Counted from the first letter of the stretch, positions 55,310 through 64,000 are shown. The stretch is DNA of 64,000 nt from CAUPWF01 sp964367905 (GCA_964367905.1 CAYIZP010000011.1:1-64000), one strand, 5' to 3'. Notes: generated by a model not told the origin, from the letters alone. Translations and numbers: made by a program.

Positions 55310-56398
55310 ATGAGTAGAGTTTATAATTTTTCAGCAGGACCAGCAGTATTGCCAGAGGAAGTGTTGAAGAGTGCAGCAGAAGAGATGTTGGATTACAAGG
55401 GAACTGGAATGTCCGTAATGGAAATGAGTCATCGTTCGAAGGCTTATGATACAATCATCAAGGAAGCAGAGGCTGATCTTCGTGAATTGATGAATATCCC
55501 TGATAATTATAAGGTGTTATTCTTGCAGGGGGGAGCATCCCAACAATTTGCAATGATTCCGATGAATCTCATGAAGAATAAGGTGGCAGACTATATCGTA
55601 ACGGGACAATGGGCGAAGAAAGCTTGGCAGGAAGCTGGAAAATATGGGAAAGCAAACAAGGTCGCAAGCTCAGAAGATGCAACATTCTCTTATATTCCTG
55701 ATTGCTCAGACCTAGCAATTTCAGAAGATGCAGATTATGTATATATCTGTGAGAACAACACAATCTATGGAACAAAGTTCCACGAGTTGCCAAACACAAA
55801 AGGTAAATTACTGATTTCTGATATTTCTTCATGTTTTCTATCAGAGCCTGTAGATGTGAATAAATATGGTATGTTATTCGGTGGAGCACAGAAGAATATT
55901 GGTCCAGCCGGAGTCGTGATCGCAATTATTCGCGAAGACTTGATTACAGAGGCTGTGATGGAAGGAACACCGACCATGCTTCAGTACAAGACTCACGCAG
56001 ATAATGACTCCATGTATAACACACCACCAGCATACGGAATCTATATCTGTGGCAAAGTGTTCAAATGGTTGAAGTCGCTTGGTGGATTAGAAGTAATGAA
56101 GAAGATGAACGAAGAAAAAGCAGCTGTTCTATATGATTTCTTAGACAGTAGCAAATTGTTCAAAGGAACGGTAAAATCAGAGTGCCGTTCATTGATGAAC
56201 GTACCATTTATCACAGGAAATGATGAGTTGGATGCGAAATTTGTAAAAGAGGCAAAAGAAGCAGGATTCGAGAATCTTAAGGGACATCGTTCCGTTGGTG
56301 GAATGAGAGCTAGTATCTATAACGCAATGCCAAAAGAGGGTGTAGAGAAGTTGGTTGCATTTATGAAAGCATTTGAAGAGGAGAACAATCATGCATAA
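55310..56398 (+). CDS. serC: Phosphoserine aminotransferase
   Basis: 362 residues, PLP fold type I. YNFSAGPAVLPEEVL, MEMSHRSK, FLQGGASQQFAMIPMNLM, SSCFLSEPVDVNKYGMLFGGAQKNIGPAGV (Lys of PLP), and C-terminal GHRSVGGMRASIYNAMP. Second step of serine synthesis. Overlaps serA by eight bases. ATGGAGGAG before the ATG. Confidence 0.96.
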   Translation: MSRVYNFSAGPAVLPEEVLKSAAEEMLDYKGTGMSVMEMSHRSKAYDTIIKEAEADLRELMNIPDNYKVLFLQGGASQQFAMIPMNLMKNKVADYIVTGQWAKKAWQEAGKYGKANKVASSEDATFSYIPDCSDLAISEDADYVYICENNTIYGTKFHELPNTKGKLLISDISSCFLSEPVDVNKYGMLFGGAQKNIGPAGVVIAIIREDLITEAVMEGTPTMLQYKTHADNDSMYNTPPAYGIYICGKVFKWLKSLGGLEVMKKMNEEKAAVLYDFLDSSKLFKGTVKSECRSLMNVPFITGNDELDAKFVKEAKEAGFENLKGHRSVGGMRASIYNAMPKEGVEKLVAFMKAFEEENNHA

Positions 56399-57554
56399 TT
56401 ATTATTGTTTAAACCCAATCGCACAAATCGGATTGGATAAGTTCAAAGATGGATATCAAGAAACAAAAGACGTGAATGAAGCAGAAGCTGTATTGGTTCG
56501 AAGTGCAGATATGCATGAGTTTGAATTCTCTAGCTCTTTGCAAGCAATCGCAAGAGCAGGGGCAGGAGTGAATAACATTCCATTGGAGCGTGCAGCAGAT
56601 GAGGGAATCGTAGTATTCAACACACCAGGTGCAAATGCAAATGGGGTAAAAGAATTAGTCATCGCAGGAATGCTTATGGCATCTCGTGATATCATCGGTG
56701 GAATCAACTGGGTGCAAGAGCACGAAGAAGATGGCAACATCGCAGCTATGGCTGAGAAGCAGAAGAAGGATTTTGCTGGATTTGAACTAGAAGGTAAGAA
56801 ACTAGGGGTAATTGGACTTGGAGCAATCGGTGTACTTGTAGCAAACGCTGCTACACACCTTGGAATGGAAGTATATGGATATGATCCATTTGTGTCAGTA
56901 GAGTCTGCATGGAAATTATCACGAAATATCCACCCAAGTCAAAGCGCAGATGAAATCTATAAGAATTGTGACTTCATTAGTGTACACGTTCCAGCAAACA
57001 AAGAAACGATTGGAATGATTAATAAAGAGACGATAGGAATGATGAAGGAGAATGTGGTAATTCTGAACTACGCTAGAGACCTATTGGTAAACAGCGAAGA
57101 TATGGTGGATGCACTTCTAGCAGGAAGAGTAGCAAAATATGTATGCGACTTCCCGACTCCAGAGATCTGTGGTGTTAAGAATACAATTGTAATCCCTCAC
57201 CTAGGCGCTTCGACAGAAGAGTCAGAAGACAATTGTGCGAAGATGGCGGTGCGTCAGGTACGTGAGTATATCGAGAATGGAAATATCATCAATTCGGTGA
57301 ACTATCCAAATTGCGATATGGGTAAAGTAGGAGACAATACAAGAATCACAATCCTACATAAAAATATACCAAATATGATTGTTCAGTTCACCAATGTAGT
57401 TGCAGAAGGTGGAGTGAATATTGAGAATATGACCAATAAGAGTAGAGGGGAATATGCTTATACAGTGATTGATGTTGCAGATAAAATCGATGTAGAAGCA
57501 GTAGCAGAAAAAATTAGAGGAATCGAAAACGTCCTAAAGGTAAGAAGTTTTTAA
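56391..57554 (+). CDS. serA: Phosphoglycerate dehydrogenase, short form with ACT domain
   Basis: About 387 residues, a member of the D-isomer-specific 2-hydroxyacid dehydrogenases: AIARAGAGVNNIPLERAADEGI, LGVIGLGAIGVLVANAA (Rossmann), FISVHVPANKETIG and IPHLGASTEESEDNCA, followed by an ACT-like C-terminus (IVQFTNVVAEGGVNIENM). First step of serine synthesis. The start is the ATG 12 bases after GGAG, overlapping the end of serC; an earlier in-frame ATG lies inside serC and precedes the site. Confidence 0.92.
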   Translation: MHNYYCLNPIAQIGLDKFKDGYQETKDVNEAEAVLVRSADMHEFEFSSSLQAIARAGAGVNNIPLERAADEGIVVFNTPGANANGVKELVIAGMLMASRDIIGGINWVQEHEEDGNIAAMAEKQKKDFAGFELEGKKLGVIGLGAIGVLVANAATHLGMEVYGYDPFVSVESAWKLSRNIHPSQSADEIYKNCDFISVHVPANKETIGMINKETIGMMKENVVILNYARDLLVNSEDMVDALLAGRVAKYVCDFPTPEICGVKNTIVIPHLGASTEESEDNCAKMAVRQVREYIENGNIINSVNYPNCDMGKVGDNTRITILHKNIPNMIVQFTNVVAEGGVNIENMTNKSRGEYAYTVIDVADKIDVEAVAEKIRGIENVLKVRSF

Positions 57555-57580
57555 ATCTGAATAAAGTACTGTCAAACAAA

Positions 57581-57626
57581 AGTGACGGGGGTAGGATGAG
57601 CTTTCACTCATATCTCCCCCGTCACT
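57581..57626. terminator. Bidirectional terminator between serA and aguA
   Basis: AGTGACGGGGG..GATGAG pairs with CTCATATCTCCCCCGTCACT, a long stem. It overlaps the last codons and stop of aguA, so the 3' arm of the stem is coding for that gene. Confidence 0.85.
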
Positions 57627-58726
57627 AATTTTGGTTGCTGTTGTGTCACACAGTGGATATTTCCACCCCCATAGACGATTTCTCGTGTATTTACACCGAC
57701 TACTTTATAATCTGGAAAGATTTTTCTCAGTTGTTCCAATGCGACTTGATCATGTTCGTCACCGTATTGTGGAACGATGATTCCATTATTTGATATCAGG
57801 AAATTTGCATAAGATGCGATACAGATTTCGCCTGGTGTTCTAGGGTTAGTAGAACTTGTAAGATCATATATGAAATCATCTTCAATGCAGACAGTGTTCT
57901 TTGTACAACAGAGCTTATGTACTTTTAATTGACGCCCTTTAGCATCGGTTGCACCTGTAAGATATTTATAGGCTTGTTGAGATTGTTGATAAAATGGATG
58001 AGATTCATCTTCGGTATAGATGCATACCATTTCACCAGGACGAACGAAGCAAGCAACATCATCGATATGTCCATTGGTTTCGTCAGGGTCTATACCATCT
58101 TTGATCCATAATATTTTCTCTACATTTAAGTATTTTCTTAGGTGATTCTCAATTTCATCCTTTTTTAGATGAGGATTACGTCCTTGGCTGAGTAAACACA
58201 TTTCTGTTGTTAGGAGAGTTCCTTCTCCATCTACATGGAAGGATCCTCCTTCTAGAGTGAAATTTTCTGTTCGATAGCGCTTGGCACCGGCTAGTTCGCA
58301 TATTTTTCGGGCTAGGCGATCATCTTTATCCCAAGGGAAGAAAATGCCATCGTATAGGCCACCCCAGGCATTAAAATTCCAATCACATCCCCGTAATTCA
58401 CCCCATTGATTGATTAAAAATGAAGGTCCCGAATCTCTCACCCAACAATCATTGCTTGATAGTTCTAATACTTTAATATGACTAGGAAGTGCTGCTCTAC
58501 AGTTATCGTATTGGGCGTCGGAGACGCCCATGATAACTGGGGTGAATTCTGAAATTGCAGTAGCTAATTCGACAAAAGTTTTTCGTACCGGAATTGCTCC
58601 ACTACGCCAAGTGTCAGCGCGTTCAGGCCAGATCATCCAGACGGCTTCTTGGGGAGCATATTCAGCTGGCATGTAGAATCCGTCATTTTTAGGTGTTGTA
58701 AGAGTATCTATATATATTTTTCCCAT
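57608..58726 (-). CDS. aguA: Agmatine deiminase
   Basis: 372 residues of the peptidyl-arginine-deiminase-like family: MPAEYAPQEAVWMIWPERADTWR, NDCWVRDSGPSFL, WNFNAWGG, EGGSFHVDGEGTLLTTEMCLL, NGHIDDVACFV, and the catalytic Cys359 in GGGNIHCVTQQQP. Converts agmatine to N-carbamoylputrescine and ammonia. Last gene of the polyamine operon, 12 bp after the binding-protein gene, which suggests the importer brings in agmatine as well as putrescine or spermidine. Confidence 0.95.
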   Translation of the reverse strand: MGKIYIDTLTTPKNDGFYMPAEYAPQEAVWMIWPERADTWRSGAIPVRKTFVELATAISEFTPVIMGVSDAQYDNCRAALPSHIKVLELSSNDCWVRDSGPSFLINQWGELRGCDWNFNAWGGLYDGIFFPWDKDDRLARKICELAGAKRYRTENFTLEGGSFHVDGEGTLLTTEMCLLSQGRNPHLKKDEIENHLRKYLNVEKILWIKDGIDPDETNGHIDDVACFVRPGEMVCIYTEDESHPFYQQSQQAYKYLTGATDAKGRQLKVHKLCCTKNTVCIEDDFIYDLTSSTNPRTPGEICIASYANFLISNNGIIVPQYGDEHDQVALEQLRKIFPDYKVVGVNTREIVYGGGNIHCVTQQQPKLVTGEI

Positions 58727-58738
58727 AAAATCATCCTT

Positions 58739-59800
58739 TTATTTCTTTAATTCTGTCCACATTTCTTCGTAAATGGCTTGTGTTTCTGTATCTAAGTTTT
58801 GAATGTATTCTCCGTTTGCAATCACGTCTTGAGGAATGTTCTTAGCTGGGTTATTCATAAATTCATCACCCAAGATTTCGCAAGCTGCTTCGTTCGGATT
58901 TAAGTAAGGAAGTTCAGCAGAGCAGTTGGCAGAAGCTTCTGCACTTAGAATATAGTCGATAAATAATTCTGCTTGCTCAACATTTTTCGCACCATTTGGA
59001 ATACACCAGTTATCCAAGAAGAGGTAAGCGCCTTCTTCTGGGAAAACAATTTCTACATTCTCATTTTCTTCCATGGCTAGAGCAATTTCTGCATTCCATG
59101 CCATCATAACGCTAGAGTCTCCTGAGATAAGTGCTGACTTAGGACTATCGGAGTCATATAACTTGATATTATCTTTTAGTGTTAAGAGCTTTGTTTTTAT
59201 TTCCTCTAATTTGGCAGAGTCAGTTGTGCTCATTGAGTAACCTAAAGATGCAGCAGTTAGACCGATAATTGCTCTAGAATCATCTAAGACAACCATGGAA
59301 CTAGCAAGTGATGGATCAAATAAATCATCATAGCTTGATATGTCTGTAGAAACTTCTGCAGTGTTTACAGCGATAGCTGCAACTCCACCCATATAAGGAA
59401 CGGAATAGGTATTGTCTGGGTCATAGGATGGATTGAGGTATGCATCATAGATATTAGATAAATTTGTGAGTTTCGACTTATCTAGTTCCATAAGCATATC
59501 TTGTTCTGCCATCTTTTCAACCATATAGTCAGAGGGTTGGATGACATCATAGGCTCCTTCCGATTCAGAGCTTAGCTTTGCGTAGAGCTCTTCGTTGGAG
59601 GAATAATAGGATACATTCACGGTAATACCAGTTTCCTCTTCGAAATCTTGAATTACAGATTCAGGAACGTATTCGGTCCAAACATATAAGTTTAATGTTC
59701 CGTTTGCTTCTGCAGGAGAAGAGCAGCCCATCATAAGAGAACTTAATACAGTGGTGCATACTAGTAGAGCCAATGCTTTTTTAAATAGTTTATTTTTCAT
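58739..59800 (-). CDS. potD: Spermidine/putrescine-binding lipoprotein
   Basis: 353 residues. Signal peptide with NKLFKK, hydrophobic core and lipobox SLMMGC. PotD/PotF pattern: LYVWTEYVPESVIQDFEEETGI, YSSNEELYAKL, YDVIQPSDYMVEKM, YSVPYMGGVAAIAVN, and EGAYLFLDNWCIPNGAKN. Presents polyamines to PotBC. Overlap spacing to potC is four bases. Confidence 0.93.
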   Translation of the reverse strand: MKNKLFKKALALLVCTTVLSSLMMGCSSPAEANGTLNLYVWTEYVPESVIQDFEEETGITVNVSYYSSNEELYAKLSSESEGAYDVIQPSDYMVEKMAEQDMLMELDKSKLTNLSNIYDAYLNPSYDPDNTYSVPYMGGVAAIAVNTAEVSTDISSYDDLFDPSLASSMVVLDDSRAIIGLTAASLGYSMSTTDSAKLEEIKTKLLTLKDNIKLYDSDSPKSALISGDSSVMMAWNAEIALAMEENENVEIVFPEEGAYLFLDNWCIPNGAKNVEQAELFIDYILSAEASANCSAELPYLNPNEAACEILGDEFMNNPAKNIPQDVIANGEYIQNLDTETQAIYEEMWTELKK

Positions 59801-59804
59801 AAGA

Positions 59805-60632
59805 TTATCCTCTTTTCTTAAATTTTTTTATAATTTTTTTTGTGGCATCAGTTTGTGTGAGAACTACAAATATAATGGTTGCAATCAATATGAGAGTGGA
59901 TAGAGCGTTTACCGCTGGGGATACCCCCATTTTGATACTCTCCATTACTTTGATTGGGAATGTTTTTGTCATTCCGTTTACAAAATAACTGATGATTACA
60001 TCATCGATGGATAGGGTAAATGCTAAGATTGCTCCTCCTGTAATCCCTGGTGCTAATACAGGGAGGGTTATTCTTAAAAATGTGGAAATCCTATTCGCTC
60101 CCAAATCCATACTCGCTTCTTCGATAGAGATGTCATAGCCATTCAATCGAGCCCGTATATTAAAGATTACGAATGGAATGGAGAATGCTGCATGAGATAG
60201 AATCAATGTAAGCATTCCTCGTGTTATAGACAAATTTGAAAATAAAGTTAGTAAGGAAATTCCAAGTATAATTTCCGGGATTACGACTGGAATATAGAGT
60301 AATGCGTCGATTGCAGTCTTACCTCTGAATTTATATTTGTACATTCCAACAGCAGCTAGCGTACCAATCATTACAGCAAGCAATGTACTTGCTACTGCTA
60401 TCATTATGGTGTTCCCGAAGGACTGTAGCAGGTCTGCATTGCTACCGTCGAATAGCTTCACGTACCAATCAAGGGTGAATCCCTTCCAAGATAGATAAGG
60501 CTTGGTGGTAGATGCATTAAAGGAATTGACCACTACGATAGAAATCGGGAAGAATAGGAATAGGTAGATGAGAGCACAGTATACTGATTTCACAACTCCT
60601 CCTATTTTTTTCTTTGTTTTTTTCTTTAACAT
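59805..60632 (-). CDS. potC: Polyamine ABC permease PotC
   Basis: 275 residues and six helices. YLSWKGFTLDWYVKLF near the N terminus and the EAA loop EASMDLGANRISTFLRITLP with PGITGGAILAFTLSIDDVIISYFV are typical of PotC. Inner-membrane subunit paired with PotB. Confidence 0.93.
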   Translation of the reverse strand: MLKKKTKKKIGGVVKSVYCALIYLFLFFPISIVVVNSFNASTTKPYLSWKGFTLDWYVKLFDGSNADLLQSFGNTIMIAVASTLLAVMIGTLAAVGMYKYKFRGKTAIDALLYIPVVIPEIILGISLLTLFSNLSITRGMLTLILSHAAFSIPFVIFNIRARLNGYDISIEEASMDLGANRISTFLRITLPVLAPGITGGAILAFTLSIDDVIISYFVNGMTKTFPIKVMESIKMGVSPAVNALSTLILIATIIFVVLTQTDATKKIIKKFKKRG

Positions 60633-60661
60633 ATTATAGATACACTCCTTCTTGTAGATGT

Positions 60662-61525
60662 TTAAACTCCTAAGCTATCCATATCTCCACCTGTGGCTTG
60701 ATAGATCTTAACCATAATCAAAGTAATCACAATTAAGATAATCGATAATGCAGCGCCCAGAGGCCAGTTGTTTGCACTTAAGAACTGTCTTTCTATTAGG
60801 TTACCGATTACATCCGAATTTCCTCCTCCTAGGATGTCGGCGACGAAGAAATAACCTAGAGATGGAATGAATACCATGATACTTCCAGAGAAAATACCAC
60901 CACTCGTTAGAGGGAGAATTACCTTGAAGAAGGTAGAAACAGGCTTTGCGCCCAAGTCGGAAGAGGCTTCTAACAAGGTTTTGTCTAACTTCTCGATTGC
61001 AGTATATAGTGGCAGAATCATGAATGGGAACAAGCAGTATATCATACCGAAAATTGTTGCTTCTTTCGTATATAACAATTCAAGAGGTTCCTGAATGAAA
61101 CCAAATGCTTGCAAAACATTATTAATCCATCCACTCGTGCCTAATAAAGTGCGCCATCCGTATACTCGAATCAATGAATTCGTCCAAAATGGAATAATGA
61201 CCAATATATAAAATAGGTTTTTGTATTTATTTGTGACACGTGCTATCACATAAGCGAAAGGATAGCCTAGTATGATGCAAAAAAGTGTGGTTGTAAGAGC
61301 AATTTGTAGACTCTGAATATAGATTTCTACATAGTTTGGATCCCAGAGATTTTTATAGTTATCAAGAGTGAAGGAATAGGAGATGTTTCCCCATTCGTCT
61401 AAACTACAGAAACTCATGATGATTACATATAGTAGAGGGATTCCAATTAAAACAACTAGCCATATGGTCACAGGCCCAATCATAACAAATGGAGCTAGTA
61501 GGGAAGATTTTTTTCTTTTTTCCAT
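60662..61525 (-). CDS. potB: Polyamine ABC permease PotB
   Basis: 287 residues, six helices, with IPFWTNSLIRVYGW, LLGTSGWINN and the EAA loop LLEASSDLGAKPVSTFFKVI followed by PLTSGGIFSGSIMVFIPSLGYF. Starts three bases after the potA stop, so the two are coupled. Confidence 0.93.
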   Translation of the reverse strand: MEKRKKSSLLAPFVMIGPVTIWLVVLIGIPLLYVIIMSFCSLDEWGNISYSFTLDNYKNLWDPNYVEIYIQSLQIALTTTLFCIILGYPFAYVIARVTNKYKNLFYILVIIPFWTNSLIRVYGWRTLLGTSGWINNVLQAFGFIQEPLELLYTKEATIFGMIYCLFPFMILPLYTAIEKLDKTLLEASSDLGAKPVSTFFKVILPLTSGGIFSGSIMVFIPSLGYFFVADILGGGNSDVIGNLIERQFLSANNWPLGAALSIILIVITLIMVKIYQATGGDMDSLGV

Positions 61526-61528
61526 AGG

Positions 61529-62656
61529 TCACCCGCTCTTTCCAAGGTCAATATTCTCGACTGCATCATAGAAGACTTGATCGTAATTATGTACAATTTT
61601 AGCATCTTCTACATCCCAGTAGATGTAGATAAGACCTTCTTGAGGGAGTTCGCCGCCAGCCAAACGTTCGATTTTTAGTTCATTTCCATTTGGCAAAGTT
61701 GCAATTGTCTTCAATATGGATCCTACGTAAACTTGTTCTTTCACAACTGCCTGAATATCGAATCCGTCTACAGGTTTTAGAGAATACTTGATTCTTTCTG
61801 GTCGAACGGAGACAGATAATATTTCACCGACATGACAATTCTCTGATTTGCAGAGGCATGAACCAGTTTCGGTGGATACCGACATGGTACCATTGTTTAT
61901 ACTCGATACCGTCCCGTCTAGTAAGTTTGTTTCACCGATGAAGGTTGCTACGAATCTAGTTCTAGGAGATTCATAGATTTCAGTTGGAGGTCCTACTTGC
62001 TGCAACACACCTTGATCCATAATTACAATTCGATCACTCATGGTCAATGCTTCTTCTTGATCGTGGGTGACATAGATGAAGGTGATATTAAGTTTTCGCT
62101 GCAACCGTTTTAACTCTAATTGCATTTGCTTTCTTAGTTTTAAATCAAGAGCACCTAGGGGTTCATCTAGTAGTAGAACACGCGGTTTGTTGATCAATGC
62201 TCTAGCGATGGCAACACGTTGTTTTTGTCCTCCTGATAATTGTGAAGGCATCCGGCGCTCGAACCCGCCTAACTGAACTAGGTCAATCATCTCAGCGACA
62301 CGTTCTTTGATTTCAGATTCTTTCACTTTTTTCATTTTTAGTCCATAAGCAATGTTTGAGAAGATATTCATATGTGGGAATAGAGCATAGCTCTGAAAAA
62401 CAGTATTAACATTTCGCTCAAATGGTTCTTTGGCATTAATATGTTCATTTTCGACTGTAATATCGCCAGCTGTTGGTTCCTCAAAACCAGCAATCATACG
62501 TAGAGTGGTTGTCTTCCCACATCCTGAAGAGCCAAGAAGGGTTAAAAACTCACCTTCGTAGACTTGCAGGTTCAAATCTTTCACAACTAGATTGTCGGCT
62601 CCATATATTTTGCTTACATCTTTCAGCTCGACAATTACTTTTTTATCATTTATCAT
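61529..62656 (-). CDS. potA: Polyamine ABC transporter ATPase PotA
   Basis: 375 residues. Walker A GSSGCGKTTT, Q loop in VFQSYALFPHM, signature LSGGQKQRVAIARAL, Walker B VLLLDEPLGALD, and switch His in YVTHDQEEA, plus a C-terminal TOBE domain. Energises PotBCD. 23 bp after the PII gene. Confidence 0.95.
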   Translation of the reverse strand: MINDKKVIVELKDVSKIYGADNLVVKDLNLQVYEGEFLTLLGSSGCGKTTTLRMIAGFEEPTAGDITVENEHINAKEPFERNVNTVFQSYALFPHMNIFSNIAYGLKMKKVKESEIKERVAEMIDLVQLGGFERRMPSQLSGGQKQRVAIARALINKPRVLLLDEPLGALDLKLRKQMQLELKRLQRKLNITFIYVTHDQEEALTMSDRIVIMDQGVLQQVGPPTEIYESPRTRFVATFIGETNLLDGTVSSINNGTMSVSTETGSCLCKSENCHVGEILSVSVRPERIKYSLKPVDGFDIQAVVKEQVYVGSILKTIATLPNGNELKIERLAGGELPQEGLIYIYWDVEDAKIVHNYDQVFYDAVENIDLGKSG

Positions 62657-62679
62657 ATTGAAGTATTTCCTTTCTGATG

Positions 62680-63030
62680 TTATAGCGCTTTGCGACCTCT
62701 CTCGCCAGTACGTATCCGAACAGCAGTGTCGATTGGTCGTACGAAGATTTTACCATCACCTACATGACCAGTTGCTATTTTCTCTCTTGCCTGAGTGATA
62801 ATCTCCTCTACGATATCATCTGGTACAATAACAGAAACTTTTATCTTAGGAAGTAGATTAATATTGGTTTTTAGCCCCTTGATGGTATTGGTTGTCATTT
62901 CATCAAATCCTCTTTGTACACCACATCCCATTACACTTTCAATGGTCATTCCACCACATTTTAATCCGTCAAGTAATAGTTTGACCTGCTCTAGTTTTTC
63001 GGGTCTTACAATTAAAACAACTTCTTTCAT
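62680..63030 (-). CDS. PII-family signalling protein (variant T-loop)
   Basis: About 116 residues. A PII fold with the B-loop TGHVGDGKIFV and C-loop RTGERG that bind ATP/ADP, and the N-terminal EVVLIVRPEKLEQVK. The T-loop is divergent: Lys51 stands where GlnB/GlnK have the uridylylated Tyr51, and QRGFDEMTTNTIKGLKTN replaces the usual QKGHTELYRGAEY. It heads the potABCD-aguA operon instead of an amt gene. The start is the ATG seven bases after AAGGAGG; upstream in-frame codons cross a terminator hairpin and are rejected. NifI-like PII proteins are an alternative label. Confidence 0.9.
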   Translation of the reverse strand: MKEVVLIVRPEKLEQVKLLLDGLKCGGMTIESVMGCGVQRGFDEMTTNTIKGLKTNINLLPKIKVSVIVPDDIVEEIITQAREKIATGHVGDGKIFVRPIDTAVRIRTGERGRKAL

Positions 63031-63061
63031 AATTTCCTCCTTCTTGCGAAACAGAACGTTC

Positions 63062-63095
63062 AAAAAGGGGCATGACGTTGATGTCATGCCCCTTT
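63062..63095 (-). terminator. Leader terminator (attenuator candidate) of the PII-pot operon
   Basis: On the - strand AAAGGGGCATGAC/GTCATGCCCCTTT, a 13-bp perfect stem with six-base loop, followed by TTTTT. It lies between a candidate promoter and the PII start codon, so it would stop transcription before the operon unless relieved. No T-run exists for the + strand. Confidence 0.75.
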
Positions 63096-63147
63096 GCATT
63101 CATAGTATTATTCTTAGCAATTTTCATTTTTCTTTTTCATGGGACTG

Positions 63148-63176
63148 ATATTATCATAAACAAATTAGGAATGCAA
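63148..63176 (-). promoter_or_regulatory. Candidate promoter of the PII-pot-aguA operon
   Basis: On the - strand TTGCAT, 17 bases, TAATAT. Transcription would start near 63141 and pass through the leader terminator. Confidence 0.55.
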
Positions 63177-63255
63177 GTGCTAATTTTTGAAAACTTGATA
63201 ATTTTTTTTGGATAGTATATAGTAGAAACAGAAATTAATTTGGGAGGAAATTTTT

Positions 63256-63996
63256 TTGAACGGCATTGATTTTAATGAATTAATTATTTTTAATAACATA
63301 ATCTACAAGATTTATTCGCTAGATAATTTTGATGAGATGAGAAAGCAGGTTTTGATTGATTTGAAATTTATTGTAGACTATGACGCAGCAGATTTTTATC
63401 TATCTTCAGGAAATGGAAGCTTTCATTTGAGTGAACCAGTTACCTATAAGATTCATGACGATGTGGCCAAACAGTATGAGAATATTGATTATAGCAGGGG
63501 TATTATGCAAACAGGAAAGAGCATGGTATATAGGGAAACAGATATTTTGGCAGATGAGAAGAGGGTTCTAACGGACTATTATATAAAAGTATATCAACCG
63601 AATAGCTGGCACTATGCAATGCAGATGATTCTCTGTTTCGATGACGAATTTCTAGGGGTGGCTACCTTCTATCGAAAAAAAGGCAAGAAGGATTTTGAGT
63701 ATCAGGATGTATTTTTATTAAATTCTATCAAGGAGCATCTAGCACTTCGCCTTAGCAAGCAATCAATGAAGAAGGCAGAGATGGTGAACTACACAGATGT
63801 GGTTGATAAATATAAGTTGACTAGAAGAGAGTCAGAGATCTTACAATTGATCATAGAGGGGAATGAGAATTATCAAATATGCGAGAAAATAGTGATTACG
63901 AATAACACGTTAAAAAAGCATGTCTTGAATATTTATAAAAAAATGGGAATTAAAAATAGGGTTCAACTGGTCAAAAAAGTAATGCAAGAGGAGTAA
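63256..63996 (+). CDS. LuxR-type HTH regulator
   Basis: 246 residues. The N-terminal 170 residues look like a GAF-type sensor region (VDYDAADFYLSSGNG, YYIKVYQPNSWHYAMQMIL), followed by a C-terminal LuxR helix-turn-helix (LTRRESEILQLIIEG, ICEKIVITNNTLKKHVLNIYKKMGIKNR). Divergent from the PII-pot operon and likely to regulate it. The start is TTG, nine bases after GGGAGG; no ATG near it fits. AT-rich 160-base spacer to the pot leader. Confidence 0.88.
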   Translation: MNGIDFNELIIFNNIIYKIYSLDNFDEMRKQVLIDLKFIVDYDAADFYLSSGNGSFHLSEPVTYKIHDDVAKQYENIDYSRGIMQTGKSMVYRETDILADEKRVLTDYYIKVYQPNSWHYAMQMILCFDDEFLGVATFYRKKGKKDFEYQDVFLLNSIKEHLALRLSKQSMKKAEMVNYTDVVDKYKLTRRESEILQLIIEGNENYQICEKIVITNNTLKKHVLNIYKKMGIKNRVQLVKKVMQEE

Positions 63997-64000
63997 ACAT

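Noticed and set aside
63105..63140. Nine-codon leader peptide (MKKKNENC) in the PII-pot leader
   Set aside because: The ATG coincides with the predicted transcription start and has no ribosome site. Its codons do not suggest a clear amino-acid sensor.
1..64000. CRISPR arrays, tRNA and rRNA genes
   Set aside because: No regularly spaced repeats, cloverleaf-like or rRNA-like stretches were recognised by eye; a tRNA search program could still find one.

Overview
The window looks like a chromosomal segment of a low-GC anaerobic Firmicute, most likely Lachnospiraceae (class Clostridia). The evidence is AT-rich DNA, strong AGGAGG ribosome sites, canonical sigma-A promoters, a SCIFF peptide with its radical-SAM maturase, a fused SecDF, a T-box in front of ilvB, HPr kinase and YesM/YesN-type sugar regulators. 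It carries one scaffold gap of 100 N.

Layout. (1) 63-14425 is a carbohydrate-use locus with all genes on +: three GH117-like proteins, a cupin sugar isomerase of the D-lyxose isomerase type, an aldo/keto reductase, a CUT1-type ABC importer (binding lipoprotein plus two permeases, no ATPase), a YesM/YesN-type two-component system and a GH2 beta-mannosidase-like enzyme. No agarase or other seaweed polysaccharidase is visible, so the glycan is open. (2) 14438-21894 is housekeeping: SCIFF and its maturase, secDF, recJ, DUF1294, MarR and thyA. (3) 22045-31655 is a second sugar or polyol locus: two zinc-type alcohol dehydrogenases, an allulose-6-phosphate-type epimerase, an MFS sugar porter, a class II aldolase, a PfkB kinase, an aldo/keto reductase, a DeoR regulator and a Na+-coupled carboxylate/amino-acid symporter. 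(4) 31792-35902 holds hprK, an accessory AAA/DUF234 ATPase flanked by near-identical 45-bp promoter repeats with two candidate structured RNAs, a DUF1349 protein and folA. (5) 35906-39891 is a T-box-controlled branched-chain amino-acid operon (ilvB-ilvN-ilvE), with the gap inside the ilvB tail. (6) 39892-41153 holds two gene fragments abutting head to head. (7) 41219-50642 holds a diguanylate cyclase, an OmpR/VanS-type two-component system, an amidase, a lipoprotein, a methyltransferase, hslO and nadE. (8) 50731-57554 holds leuB-ilvD-ilvB and serC-serA. (9) 57608-63030, on -, is a polyamine operon led by an unusual PII protein (PII-potA-potB-potC-potD-aguA) behind a leader terminator. A LuxR-type regulator diverges from it.

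The points most worth following are the GH117 triplet with no agarolytic partner, the PII protein lacking the T-loop tyrosine at the head of a polyamine operon with an attenuator-like leader, and the duplicated promoter/RNA elements around the DUF234 ATPase. Also notable are a five-cysteine insertion in the first IlvB and an identical 12-base leader holding a second in-frame ATG before three unrelated genes. The N gap is most simply explained as an assembly artefact.

Limits: functions were assigned by reading motifs and family resemblance. No database search, alignment or folding program was run.
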